Source of the DNA: Datisca glomerata
Lineage: Eukaryota; Streptophyta; Magnoliopsida; Cucurbitales; Datiscaceae
Length of the DNA: 64,000 bases
Direction of reading: 5' to 3'
NCBI GenBank assembly: GCA_003255025.1
Contig: QANY01013809.1
Span: 372,001 to 436,000, forward strand
A program made the position numbers and the translations under genes. Below the pieces are notes generated by a model. The model was not told the DNA's origin, made no database searches, and was given only the letters and a program-made list of their open reading frames with translations. Shown here piece after piece: positions 1 to 10,722 of the stretch (position 1 is its first letter; every line of letters begins with the position of its first letter).

Positions 1-410
1 AGCTTGAGAGGATTAATGTCTACTACAATGAAATAAGTGGTGGGACATTTTTTCCTCGTCGTTCTCATGGATCTTGATCATGGTACCATGGATAGTCTTA
101 GATCTAGTCCTTATGGTCAGATCATTAGGCCTGATAATTTTGTTTTCGGCCAGTTGGGCATCGGAAACAACTAGGGTAAAGGGAATTACACCCAAGGTGC
201 TGAACTTATTGATTCCATGCTCGATGTAGTTCGAAAAGAGGCAGAAAATTTGATTGCCTACAAGGTATTTGTTAAAATTACTCTACCGAAGTTTAGATTG
301 CCTTATGTGATTGTGTAATCTTCATGATGTGGTTTTAGTTTGTAGGTTTTTAGGTTTTCCATTCGCTCAAAGGAGGAACCGGATCTAGGATGGGTACGCT
401 TCTAATTTTT
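1..410 (+). pseudogene. Beta-tubulin gene fragment (broken)
   Basis: Conceptual translation in shifting frames matches the N-terminal part of beta-tubulin. It starts at LERINVYYNE, continues through a decayed [24 protein letters not shown] segment (about 60-165), then [18 protein letters not shown] (about 200-255). Near 368-400 the GTP-binding signature GGGTGSGMG survives as GGTGSRMGT. Between the last two blocks a stretch of about 100 bases opens with GTATTTG and closes with TTTGTAG, where plant beta-tubulin genes carry an intron. The copy therefore looks like duplicated or captured genomic DNA and not a processed transcript. Several frameshifts and stops, the loss of everything after the signature, and truncation by the window edge make it non-functional. 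The family match is clear; the mechanism of copying is inferred. Confidence 0.85.
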
Positions 411-494
411 TGCTTGTGTCTTGTCTGCTTTGTTTTTGTATGTTTTGCTTTGATTTTTGTTTATGTAAATCTCTATAAATCTATTTTTAATTTT

Positions 495-825
495 ATATTA
501 CCTAGAAAATGAGGTTGGACGAGATATGTCTCGAAAGGTTCCAGTAATACAACCATGGTTATTACAAGGTAACTTGTATAGAACTATAGATGAATGAGTA
601 TTTGTGCATATCTGGTCCAATGAGCTAAATGATAATTGTGGATTGCTTTACGTTAAAGTCTTCTTTATAATGTGTTCGTCATCTGTTGGTGTAGGCAAAG
701 TATTCTTAGATGGGAAGATGGTGAATAAATCTGGAACACCTGTTTCTAGTGCAACCATGGTAGAGATAAAAGCAAAATACAAAATTCTTAGAAAGCCAAG
801 AAGGATAAACATTACTCATATGTAA
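495..825 (+). pseudogene. TlyA/FtsJ-type rRNA methyltransferase N-terminal fragment
   Basis: Around 500-545 the reading is RLDEICLERFQ. A frameshifted IQPWLLQG follows, then at 690-780 GKVFLDGKMVNKSGTPVSS and VEIKAKY. This is the S4-like RNA-binding N-terminus of the TlyA (hemolysin A-like) rRNA 2'-O-methyltransferase family, whose plant members have RLD-ICLERFQ, then QGKVFVDGK, then AGTPV. Only the N-terminal exon or exons are present; the methyltransferase domain is missing and frames change between blocks. It lies directly after the beta-tubulin fragment although the two genes are functionally unrelated, which suggests capture by a transposon. A decayed neighbour of normal gene order is less likely but possible. 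Confidence 0.65.
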
Positions 826-950
826 GATATTTTAGAACTTTGTATTTAACAACATTTTAGGTGTTGAATTATGCATGGATTCGAAGTTCAGATATAATGG
901 TTTTACATATTGTGCATCTTTCTTGATCTCTCTCCTCTCATGTGTTCTAT

Positions 951-1720
951 TTGCCCAGAACCACCAGCTTATAATATGATAGAGATGTTGCCAACGTTGC
1001 AGAAATATCAAAGCTTATGAGTGCCTCTTTGGCAAAGGCTTATAAATCTTGCCAAGTGCCTGTTTGTTCATTGCTTTACTTATTAAATTTGATGTACCAT
1101 ATTTGTTTATGAAAATGTAAATTACTACCGAAGAAACTTACTTGTCTTGAAACACCACTGTAAATGCTTTTACGACTAACGTGTTAAGTAGTTTGCTTAT
1201 GTAAATAATAGCGAATGAATTTTGTGAATTTGTGAGTATAACTTGCAGTTGCACGCAAGCCGATAATTCTTCTAACTTCTCTCCATGTACTTTATATATG
1301 TTATGTTGCTCAATATTGCATTTCACACATCTTAATTTTGTTAATATCTATACAAAATCATATTTTTTGTGTCTTGTGTCTTATAGTACATTGGTATGAG
1401 CATCCAGTTACTGGGTGTAATTTTAAGCTGTTTTTCTAAGCAATTTTCATTTGCATGCTGATTTTAGATCTTTAATGGAACAACTCTTATTAAAATTGAG
1501 TGTTTCTTACACGCAAGATAGATTACAACATGGTTGCAATTGCAAGATACTTGAATGTCACACTTATTGTCCCTGAAATTCTCAGCCAATATTAATGGGT
1601 GACATTTCTTCTTTGTCTTCTTTGTTTTATTGTTTTTCATCTGCAGGCGATGCAGAGCCATTGGAGGTTGATTATTATGACTATGGGCCTGGAACTTCTA
1701 AGAGATCTAAGACATGAGAC
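951..1720 (+). other. Exon-like fragments of unrecognised gene(s)
   Basis: Two exon-like pieces follow. At 951-1019 a TTTGCCCAG acceptor-like sequence precedes an open stretch reading PPAYNMIEMLPTLQKYQSL and then a stop. At about 1646-1718 a CATCTGCAG acceptor-like sequence precedes DAEPLEVDYYDYGPGTSK, followed by a short basic tail and TGA, which looks like the last exon of a protein. I do not recognise either source gene. The stretch between them is AT-rich without a usable reading frame. Together with the tubulin and TlyA pieces they make a string of gene fragments in one orientation. Confidence 0.35.
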
Positions 1721-1734
1721 ATGCCTAGAGGATA

Positions 1735-2600
1735 AACTCTCACTTTTGAAGAGAAGAGATTATAAATAAGAAACGCACTCAACTTGACATTGAGGGTAAA
1801 ACGATGCAACTGATGTAATTACAAAAAACATTGTAACAATACCATGTGAGATGTAAAATATTTTGAATATGCTATTTACTCATGAATGAGATGTTTTTTT
1901 TCCTAAATGAGAAGCTTTTTATTTTGGCTAAGTCTATGAAAATGACCAAGTGCATAAAAATATAAATTGCGTAAAAATGGTTAAGGTGTGAAAATGACTA
2001 AGTGTGAAATTATTAAGTATATGAAAATGATTAAGTGAGTGAAAATGACTAAGTACATAAAAATGACAATGTACATGAATGTCTAAGTGTAAGAAAATGA
2101 TTGAGTGTGTGCAAATGAGTAAAGGTGTGAAAATGGTTAAGTGTATAAAAGCGACAAACTATATGAAATGATCACGTGTGTTAAATGACTAAGTTACAAA
2201 AAGGGCTACGTTGTGAAAATGACTAAGTACATGAAAATGACCGGGTGTGTGAAAATTGTTAAGGATATGAAAATGGTTAAATGTGTGAAATAACTAAATG
2301 TTTGAAAATAAAGAAGTGTGTGAAAATGGCTATGTATAAAAATTGTTAAGTATGTATAATCGTTAAATGTCTGAAAATGACTAAGAAATTGAAGAGCTAA
2401 TATAAATATGGTATGTTTTGTAGCAATGGTGAAGGACAATATATATATTATTAGAGAGAGTTTGAAGAAATGGAAATGTCTCTATGAAGAGTACATCGGA
2501 GATGAGAAATGCATTGCAACTTGATCTTGAGGGTAAAAATGACGCAGCTGAAATAGTCATTGAAAAATAGCAAGAAAGTTTTACTAACGAATGAGATTTT
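1735..2600. repeat. Degenerate minisatellite between duplicated flanks
   Basis: From about 1925 to 2420 the sequence is a degenerate tandem array with a unit of roughly 17-20 bases, of the type AAGTGTGTGAAAATGACT, repeated about two dozen times with many substitutions. It is flanked by two related segments in the same orientation: 1740-1900 (core AACTTGACATTGAGGGTAAAA at 1781) and 2460-2610 (core AACTTGATCTTGAGGGTAAAA at 2518). Both continue into a GAATGAGAT motif. No coding potential is evident; the short reading frames inside are products of the repeat. Confidence 0.7.
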
Positions 2601-2864
2601 TTTGAAAGAGAATTGGAATTAAATTTTTTATGTGTAGAGGAAATTATTAAGTGTGTGAAAAGGATAAATGCAAGGCATAATTTTATGAAAGGGAGAGAGG
2701 TCTAGAATTTACAAGTACATGAAAAACATAATTATGTTAAATTAATATGTACGCCTAAGAGTGGAAATATGGCTAAGTGTTTGAGAATAAACAAGTGTAT
2801 CAAAACAAGTAGGGCCGAACACCACAATGGGGACCTAAACACCATCACTACACGGCGAGTCGTC

Positions 2865-3070
2865 ATTCAAGGCTGGCGTTTGGCTCGTGTACCAGTGACA
2901 CGAGCCAAACCCCACCGGCAGGCCCCAAACGCCAGTTAGGATGGCGAATCGTCTACCACGACTAACGTTTGGGGCCTGCTGGTGGCGTTTGGTCCCAAAC
3001 GCCATGGCAACAGGCGTTTGACTCGGTGTACCAGTGACAAGGGCCAAATGCTAGACACAAAGGTGTTTGG
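2865..3070. repeat. GC-rich cluster of nested inverted repeats
   Basis: Bases 2878-2890 (GTTTGGCTCGTGT) and 2898-2910 (ACACGAGCCAAAC) form a perfect 13-base inverted repeat with a 7-base loop. Just downstream CAGGCCCCAAACG (about 2920-2932) is answered by CGTTTGGGGCCTG (about 2967-2979), and GGCGTTTGGTCCCAAACGCC (about 2985-3004) is a near-perfect palindrome. The segment is far more GC-rich than its surroundings. It may be part of the LTR or untranslated region of a decayed retroelement, but no protein or PBS/PPT signal identifies it. Confidence 0.6.
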
Positions 3071-4000
3071 TCCCAATACTCCCTATTTGATCGAGGCATG
3101 TGCATGTCAACTTCCGGAATGCGTAACTTTTGAATCGGGTAGAACCACGTGGGCTCGTAAGTTATCAAATCAAAGTTTATTCAGAGATCTATATGTGCGA
3201 CGTTGTAGCCCAACTTCAGGTCTAAAAACACTGTTTCAAGTACTTTCGGAGGCCCGAAAACAGTTTCGGTCTTGATTTTGAATTTTTTGTAATTCCCATC
3301 TCTTTTAATTTTTAGGGTTTTTATATGCTTATAAATTAAAACGTAAATAGGCTATTTTCCAAATTTTACGGGGTTATAATTTATAAAAGAAAAAGAAAAA
3401 CTTTCAAATTTCAATATTCAATTTCAAACTTTTAGCGGATATGTTCGATTTATAGATAGAATCTGACCTTGAGGGTTATACGTGTTCGTCAAACCAATAA
3501 GTAGGATTTACCGACCATCATAACATCACGATCTGTAATTATATAAGGTGAAAATCCATCTCGCTCGATACTTTTCACAAAAGCACAACAACATTATCAA
3601 TGACAACTTTTAACGAGTTTATGAATAAGTGTTTAATTGTATTGAGAATTCTTAATTAATCCAATCTAATTTCACATAATAAGTGAGTATCATGAATGTT
3701 TGCACTGGAATAATAAATTTTTTATATTTTTATCGATAAATTTTCCAGTGTACGGTAAATAATTACAAAAATATAAATTTTAAGAAAAATTGTGAAAAAT
3801 GGTGATTAGAGCCATATAAATGGCAATAGGAGCAAAAAAGTGGCAATTGAGAGGGAGACTGGCGATCGCTTATTTGTACATGGTGTTTAGGGATTGAAAC
3901 AAACGATTGGAAGCATAAAACTAGCGCTTGGTTTTGATGATGCAATTAGCACCCTCAGGATGACATTTAGGGGCTAAAAATAGGCGATTCGCCTATTAGG
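3071..4000. other. Non-coding stretch, no gene recognised
   Basis: AT-rich beyond about 3290 with many stops in all frames. A short open frame at 2982-3275 has no recognisable domain. The segment could be the remainder of the retroelement-like sequence that includes the 2.9-kb palindromes, but I see no LTR pair. Confidence 0.4.
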
Positions 4001-5925
4001 TATGTCTATTAGGTTGTACGTATTTGGTGAACCCCTCCCGAAAATTATTATTTTGTACGTAATCGGTGAACCCTACTACGTGATTGGTGAACTCCATTAC
4101 ATAATTGGTGAACTCTTCCAAGAATTATTTTTTTATATGTATTTGGTGAACGCCACCACTAGGGGTGTGCACGGAACGGGATGATTTTTTGTGTCCTGTC
4201 CCATCCCGTATAGAGAAGAATCCAGAGAGGGAAGGGATGGATATTTTTCCTGCATTTTTTGACTTTTTTTATTGTTTTTGGGCTGAATTTGATTTTTTTG
4301 GACTTCGGACTGTTTTTGAGTTTTTTAGAGATTTAGACTAAATTCTAAATATTAGAATTTATATCGAGACGGGACAATGACTTTTGTCCCGTATCCCGTC
4401 CCATCCCGCACGGGACAAAACTTTTTCCTCCCATCCTATCCCGACTAAAACAAAAAACCCGTCTCGTTCGGTTCAGGACGGTTTTTCGGGATGTAACGGT
4501 TTTTTCAGGACACTAGCACACCCCTACTCACTACATAATTGGTGAACTCCACTACGTAATTTGTGAACCTCAGTATGTAATTGGTGAACTCCTCCAAGAA
4601 TTATTCTTTTGTACATAATTAGTGAACATCACTACGTAATTGGTGAACCCCAGTATATAATTGATGAGCCAATCCAAGAATTGTTAATTTGTACGTATAT
4701 GGTAAACTTCACTACGTGGTGGGGTGTAAAGAGAATCTTGAGGGGTTCACAAAAAAATGTCACGTACAAAATTAATAATTCTTGGAGTGGTTCACCAAAA
4801 AATTTCACTTACAAAATCAATCATTCTTTGAGGGGTTCACCAAAATATTTCACGTACAAAATCAATCATTTTTCGAGTGGTTCACCAAAATATTTCACAT
4901 AAAAAATCAATCATTGTCCGAGAGGTTAACCAAAATATTTCATGTACAAAATCAATCATTCTTCAAGGGGTTCACCAAACTATTTTACGTGCAAAATCAA
5001 GCATTATTCGAAGGGTTCACCAAACTATTTCATGTACAAAATCAAGCATTCTTCGAGAGGTTCACCAAAATATTTCACGTACAAAATCAAGCATTCTTCG
5101 AGGAGTTCACCAAAATATTTCACGTACAAAATCAATTATTTTTTTAGGAGTTCACCAAAATATTTCACGTAAAAAATCAATCATTCTTCGAGATGTTCTT
5201 CTAAAATGTAGTGGGAAAATATTATTTTACTTGATACTTGTTGTAAAATGACAACAACATAATCAAGTATACATTCTTAACCGTCATAAAAAGGTCCTAA
5301 AAACTATTGTATTGATGCAAAATCGTCGAGAAAATAACAAAACCGCCAAAAAAGGGGGGAAATGCCAGGAACCGACCCCAGTACGTAATTGGTGAACCCC
5401 TCCAAGAATTATTCTCTTACGTATTTGGCGAACTCCACTACGTAATTGATAAACCCCATTACGTAATTAGTGAACTCCAGTACGTAATCGGTGAACCTCT
5501 CCAAGAATTATTCTTTTGTATGTATTTGGTGAACCCGACTACGTAATTGATGAACCTCACTATGTAATTGGTGAACCCCAGTACATAATTGTAAACCCCT
5601 CCAAAAATTATTCTTTTCGATGTAATTGGTGAACCCCACTACGTAATTGGTGAACCACAGTACGTAATTGATTAACCTCTCCAAGAATTATTCTTGTGTA
5701 TGTATTTGGTGAACCTCATTACGTAATTGATGAACTCACTACGTAATTGGTGAACCCCTCCAAGTATTATTTTTTTGTACGTATTTGGTGAATTTCACTG
5801 CGTAATTGGTGAACCCCTCTAAGAATTATTCTTTTGTAGGTATTCGGTGAACCCCACTACGTAATTGGTGAACTCCACTACATATTTGGTAAACCAAAGC
5901 ACGTATTTGGTGAACAAAAAATACC
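4000..5925. repeat. TTGGTGAAC tandem array with an internal inverted block
   Basis: Dozens of copies of a unit of about 20 bases, of the type TACGTAATTGGTGAACCCC, run through 4000-4160, 4527-4735 and 5380-5925. A longer spacer, CCAAGAATTATTCTTTTGTACG, is interspersed at intervals. Between about 4738 and 5205 the array is in opposite orientation with a cleaner 45-base period (GGTTCACCAAAATATTTCACG plus CAAAATCAAGCATTCTTCGAG-like parts), about ten copies. Because 45 is a multiple of three, that block keeps open frames with a 15-residue repeat, but they lack gene context. A MITE interrupts the first part. Confidence 0.85.
4160..4526. mobile_element. MITE-like element, hAT-type ends, inside the array
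   Basis: The element begins TAGGGGTGTGC (4160-4170) and ends with the exact complement GCACACCCCTA (4516-4526). Further inside, ACGGGATG and GTCCTGTCCCATCCCG on the left are mirrored by CCCGTCCCATCCCGCACGG-like sequence on the right. It interrupts the TTGGTGAAC repeats. The 8 bases outside each end (GCCACCAC and CTCACTAC) agree at 5 of 8 positions, compatible with a decayed 8-bp target-site duplication as made by hAT elements. It is about 367 bp with no coding capacity. Confidence 0.65.
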
Positions 5926-6224
5926 TGAAAAAAACTAAAACATGTTACTTGTTAGGCTTTGCGTGACCCAGATTACTCCAAATATAATCTAAGGATCACA
6001 ATAACCCAACGTCCATGCCGTGAAAAAGATCCCCCGTTCGTATGTATTGCATCCATGTAAAGAAGTGGAAAGTGGGTGTGGAAAATGAAAAAGGAAAGCA
6101 AAAAACCAAAAGCAAAGAACAAAAAATGATAGAAAAAAAAACAATTCCATTAACTTGTAAAGTTATTCAAGAATTGCTATTTACATTGATAATAAGACTA
6201 CAATATATTTAAATTTGTATATTT

Positions 6225-8848
6225 TTAGTTGGGATGAGAAGTAGATCTTGAAGGCTTAGTGGTAATCCCAAAGCCAAAAGGAAAGAGGGGGTCATAATGT
6301 GCATCCCCAACATTCATAGGAAGTTGATCAACTCTTTTGAACCAAGTTCTAGCCAATTTGCCTGTAAATCCATAGTCACCAAACAGAACATCAGCCACAC
6401 CTTGGCCTTCCGTACCGGGTAGCCATGCCACCACAAGTGCATCAATAGATTCAACATACGGTTCGATTACAAGAGGACGCCCTGAGACGATAACTACAAC
6501 ACATTTGATAGACTTGCATACGGTTTTTATGATTTGGGGGCCGGGATGAGGGAGAGTGAGGTTCTGGTTGTCACCGTTCGTCTCTGCATATGGCTGCTCG
6601 CCTACTACTACTATGGCGTATGAGAAGCCATTGGATTTGACAAATTCTGCATCAGGATTCTCCTTGAACACTACCTTGGTGCTGGGGTTAACTGTAGATT
6701 TGATTGCCTTGAGGATGGTTGTTCCTGGTCACAAATAGACACAGGTTCAATAAACACTTGACAGATACTAAACTCGAATGCTAGCATACTATTTTACGAA
6801 GATGAATAGGAAGAGGAAGATTTTACCGGAAGTAAGGTTATTGCCGCCAAGTCCTTGCCATTCAATTGTCCACCCTCCGCATTGATATCCAAGGTTGTCG
6901 GCGTGAGTTCCGGCAACAAGAATCTTTGGCACTTTCTTGGAGAGGGGCAAAACAGGTTTACTGGATGCTGATTTTCCATTCTTTAGTAGCACGAGTGATT
7001 TCTTCACAGCTTCCCTTGCCAACTCTCTATGTTCCTGATAACACAGATAATCAAATTAACCACTGCTTTAACCAACATTAAAGTGTAAATCATGTTCGTT
7101 ACTGAGGCTAAACCTTGCATCCAAGTGTGTGTGCTAAACTGTTATCAGCCAGGGGGTCCTCAAAGAGACCCATAGAAAACTTGACTCGTAAAATCCTCCG
7201 GACAGCGTCGTTTATGCGGCTCAAAGGAATGCCGTTGTTCTTAACCAATTTGGTTAGTTCGTTAATAAACTCGAGGTAATCGTAAGGAACCATAACCTGA
7301 ATCAAATCGAAAGTCAGAAGCTCTCTATTACAGCTCGCATATCTTATATGAAAGGTGATCATTTTACCATATCAACACCAGCTAAAATCGAGGTTTGAAC
7401 AGAGTAGGTATAGTTTAAATGGGGTGGATAGGTAATCCTGTCGATTCCTTGCCAATCTGAGATCACAAAACCCTGAAAGAATCGAACCGGTTCAACATAA
7501 TTGCTCCATTAATCTTATGAAAAAACTGAAAATTGCTCAAGAAAATATCGACTTACCTTGAATTTGAGTCTGTTCTTGAGAAATCCAGTCAACAATTTAT
7601 GATTCGCGTGCATCTTTACGCCATTTACGCTAGAGTACGATGCCATAACAGTTGAGACACCTTTCAAGACTGAATCATAGTAAGCTGGCATGTGGATGCT
7701 GAATAAATCATGATTGTTAACAATGGTGTTATTCTCATTAATTCCCTTAACTGTTCCTCCATCACCAACAAAATGCTTTGCACAGGCTGCCACCTTGTTT
7801 CTGCAGGAGGAGAGGTTAAATTTAGCTAATGAAAAATGAAAATGGTTGCTATAATTTTGAGATAATTAACATTTTTTTATAATCTTACTTTCCGCCAACA
7901 TACGGGTTGCCCTTCTTAGATTTAGCAGGGATATCTCCTTGCAAGCCCGGGATAATCTCGGTCATCATCCTAACAATCTTCGGGTCCTCACTATAGCTCT
8001 CGTAACAGCGCCCCCATCTAGGGTCTCTGCATACCTGCAGAGTGTAATTACGTAATAAAATCAGGATCGGGATTCTCTAAGCACAGGTATAGTTCAATCT
8101 TGACAACCCAGATCGGACACTGAAAAACTATATTACCGCAATGCATGGGGCAAAAGCGTAAGGAATGCCGGTGGCTCGAACTTCAAGTGCAGTAGCAGCA
8201 CCAATCTTCTTTATAAGAACAGGATCCCTGAACATTTTTCAAAGAACCATAGAGTAATAAGAGCTAAATGCTAATAAAGATATCAAATTAGAAGAAAACA
8301 AGTTTAGCTTGCACTTGCCTCGTGACTCCAAGGCCAATATTGTGAGGGAAAATAGTAGCATTATACACATTGTTGTGTCCATGAACAGCATCAATGCCAT
8401 ATATCATAGGTATACCGAGACGGGTCGAAAGTGACCCTTTCTGGATTCTATTCACTACGTCGACCCATTTATGCGGAGACGCCTTTGGAGAAGGTACACT
8501 CCCTCCACCACTCAATACACTCCCTGCAAGCAAATTAGGCAATTCTTTCATTACTCACTGTGAATGTATATATATATATATATACTCATGCATGAAACTA
8601 ATCATTTTTATTTGAATCTTACCAATGAAGTACTTCTTCATGACATCAGGAGTGGCATTGGCTCGTTCAATTTGCACCATTTGACCGATTTTCTCGGCGA
8701 GAGTCATTCTCTTCATCAGATCTTTGATCCTAACACCGACCGGCAGTTTAGGGTCTTTGTATCTGATATATTGTCTAGCTTCTGATATGGATGACCAGAA
8801 ACATAGCAAAAACAGAATGCGAACTAAAGGGGTTGAAAGCTTTCCCAT
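6225..8848 (-). CDS. GH3 beta-glucan exohydrolase-like beta-glucosidase (secreted)
   Basis: Predicted to release glucose from beta-glucans or beta-glucosides in the cell wall, as barley exohydrolase ExoI does. Exons on the minus strand: 8848-8623, 8523-8319, 8227-8137, 8034-7889, 7800-7557, 7472-7368, 7296-7114, 7034-6827, 6724-6225. They sum to 1908 bases, 635 aa, with every phase consistent. The N-terminus ([12 protein letters not shown]) is a signal peptide. [23 protein letters not shown] and GVKMHAN mark the GH3 barrel. The nucleophile is Asp310 in [16 protein letters not shown] carries a substrate-clamping Trp, and Glu517 in [10 protein letters not shown] is the likely acid/base by alignment with barley Glu491. 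Length is normal and no lesion is seen. Intron 2 has a GC donor (AG/GCAAGT). The exact substrate is not determinable. Confidence 0.93.
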
Positions 8849-8867
8849 TTTTGTTGTTTCTGATCCT

Positions 8868-9371
8868 GCAGATGATGAACAACAAGAAAATGAGATTATA
8901 TATAAAGCAATGACCCAACAACCTACACTCTACCAATTACTTACTAATTTTAATTTTGTTAAGCAACCTCAAATAAATGAAAGCATAATCCTCAAAGTTA
9001 TCCTAAACATTTTTTATCAAAAGAGTAAACAAAAAATTGATTTTTTCTCAAAAAAACAGTCGAAAATGGACAAACCAAAATAATCTAATGGCACAAACCT
9101 TCAAGTTTATGAATACCCTTTTGAAAAAAATCAAATTTTGAATTCAAAAGTTGTAAATAAGATTGCTTACATGATTGGAAAACTTCGAATACGTGTTTGA
9201 TAAACTTTTATACAAATTCTACTGTTCTAACATCAAGAGCGATTTCGCAAAGAAAAAATACATTACTTTCAGTGACAGATAGTCAAGAATCAATGAGAAA
9301 AAGAACTTACAATGCACCTGAAGCTGAGTGGAATTTGTATTAGAAATGAACAAGAAGATGAGGTTTATATA
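8868..9371 (-). promoter_or_regulatory. TATA box and 5'UTR intron of the GH3 gene
   Basis: Read on the minus strand, TATATAAA lies at 9371-9364. About 55 bases downstream is CATT/GTAAGTT (exon end at 9311), a strong donor. CATCTGCAG/GATCAG just upstream of the start codon (acceptor near 8868) would close a 5'UTR intron of about 440 bases. Placement is inferred from motifs; transcript data are not available. Confidence 0.5.
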
Positions 9372-9379
9372 AAAACTTT

Positions 9380-10690
9380 GCCAAAGCCTTGAATTAGAAT
9401 TTTTGAATAGATAAGAACAACTACACAGCTAAGAATAACATAAAAAAACCATCAACGGCTAATTTCGGTACAAATTTATTGCTACAATTCAAAGATTTCC
9501 TTAAATTCAGCAGGAAGATCTATCATATAAATATTCAAATAAATCTAATGGTCATTTGGACCAGTAATACTGGCCTTATCTAATTTAACAGGAACCTAAA
9601 AATAGAAGTTTTCCTTAATTATAACATTGTTATTTGGGTAAATTATTATCTTCTAAATTTCACCCAATTAAACAGACTAATAAAAGTTTGTTAATTTTAC
9701 TTCACGTATTAGCATAATAGTAAGTAAAATTATTAAAAATTGCTGTTTTTGCTGAACAAAAACCTAGTTGTATTTATTTAATGAACTGGAGGGTGCAAAA
9801 TTAAATATTTGTGTTATTGTGAGTCAACATACTAGTCATATATTTTAGATTTAAACCAAAATTAAGTAGTTAAACGGCGTACCACGTGGCAAGCATTCAC
9901 TGGATGTTACCAAAAAGGAAAGAAAAACATGTGGAAATAAAATTACACCAATATCACACTTAAAAGTTAGTAATTACATATATTTTAGATTTCTTTTATC
10001 AAATCTACTAATTATATGATTTTTCAAAAAAAAATTATATGGAAAACATGACTATTACAACTCAAACTCATAATCATATAAATCATATAATGTAGATATC
10101 AGATCTTAATCATTATGCCAACTTATCTTATTATTTTCGAATTAATAGTGGTGAACAACTTTGTTTCCATATGTATGTGTGTTATTCTCAATTCAAAGAC
10201 CATGTGATAAGGGAATTAGAAGCTCTGTATGTCTACAAAGAGTTACATGAAATGCCAATTATTCTATGGATCAAATATAATTTTGGTATTACACTACTGC
10301 TAATTATTATTTTGATGTGATTAAATATGATTGGTTGGCTCGTCTAGTCATGTATATATTTAACATGTTTACTCAATAAACTTAATGAAATAATTTATTA
10401 TCTTTTATTAATTAATTGATACTTTTAATTAACTAATAATTAAATAAGAGATTTTAATTTAATGTGATTATTTGCCACCATAAAAAAATAATCAGTTGAA
10501 TTTCATTCATTTACCACCATTTGATTTTTCTTATCTACTATAAATAGTCTTGAACTGTGAAGACAGTAAAATATCCTACACGCTTGGATATTATACTACA
10601 TGCACCGCACCTACCACATAACTACTAGTTAAAATAAAGGACATGAATCCTTTCCTTGCATATTTATTTCCTTATGTATTCTCAACTTTT
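9380..10690. other. AT-rich intergenic DNA, no gene recognised
   Basis: Long AT-rich stretch with stops in all frames. I find no conserved coding segment, clear terminal repeats or RNA gene. It probably contains the distal promoter of the GH3 gene on its left side. Confidence 0.5.
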
Positions 10691-10722
10691 AACTTTTTTT
10701 AACAAAAACAATCTTTCATTAC

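Noticed and set aside
4609..5251. Overlapping open frames with a 15-residue repeat (FTKIFHVQNQSFFEG type)
   Set aside because: They exist in all three frames because the DNA repeat period is 45 bases. No start context, splice sites or promoter, and the repeat continues beyond the frames.
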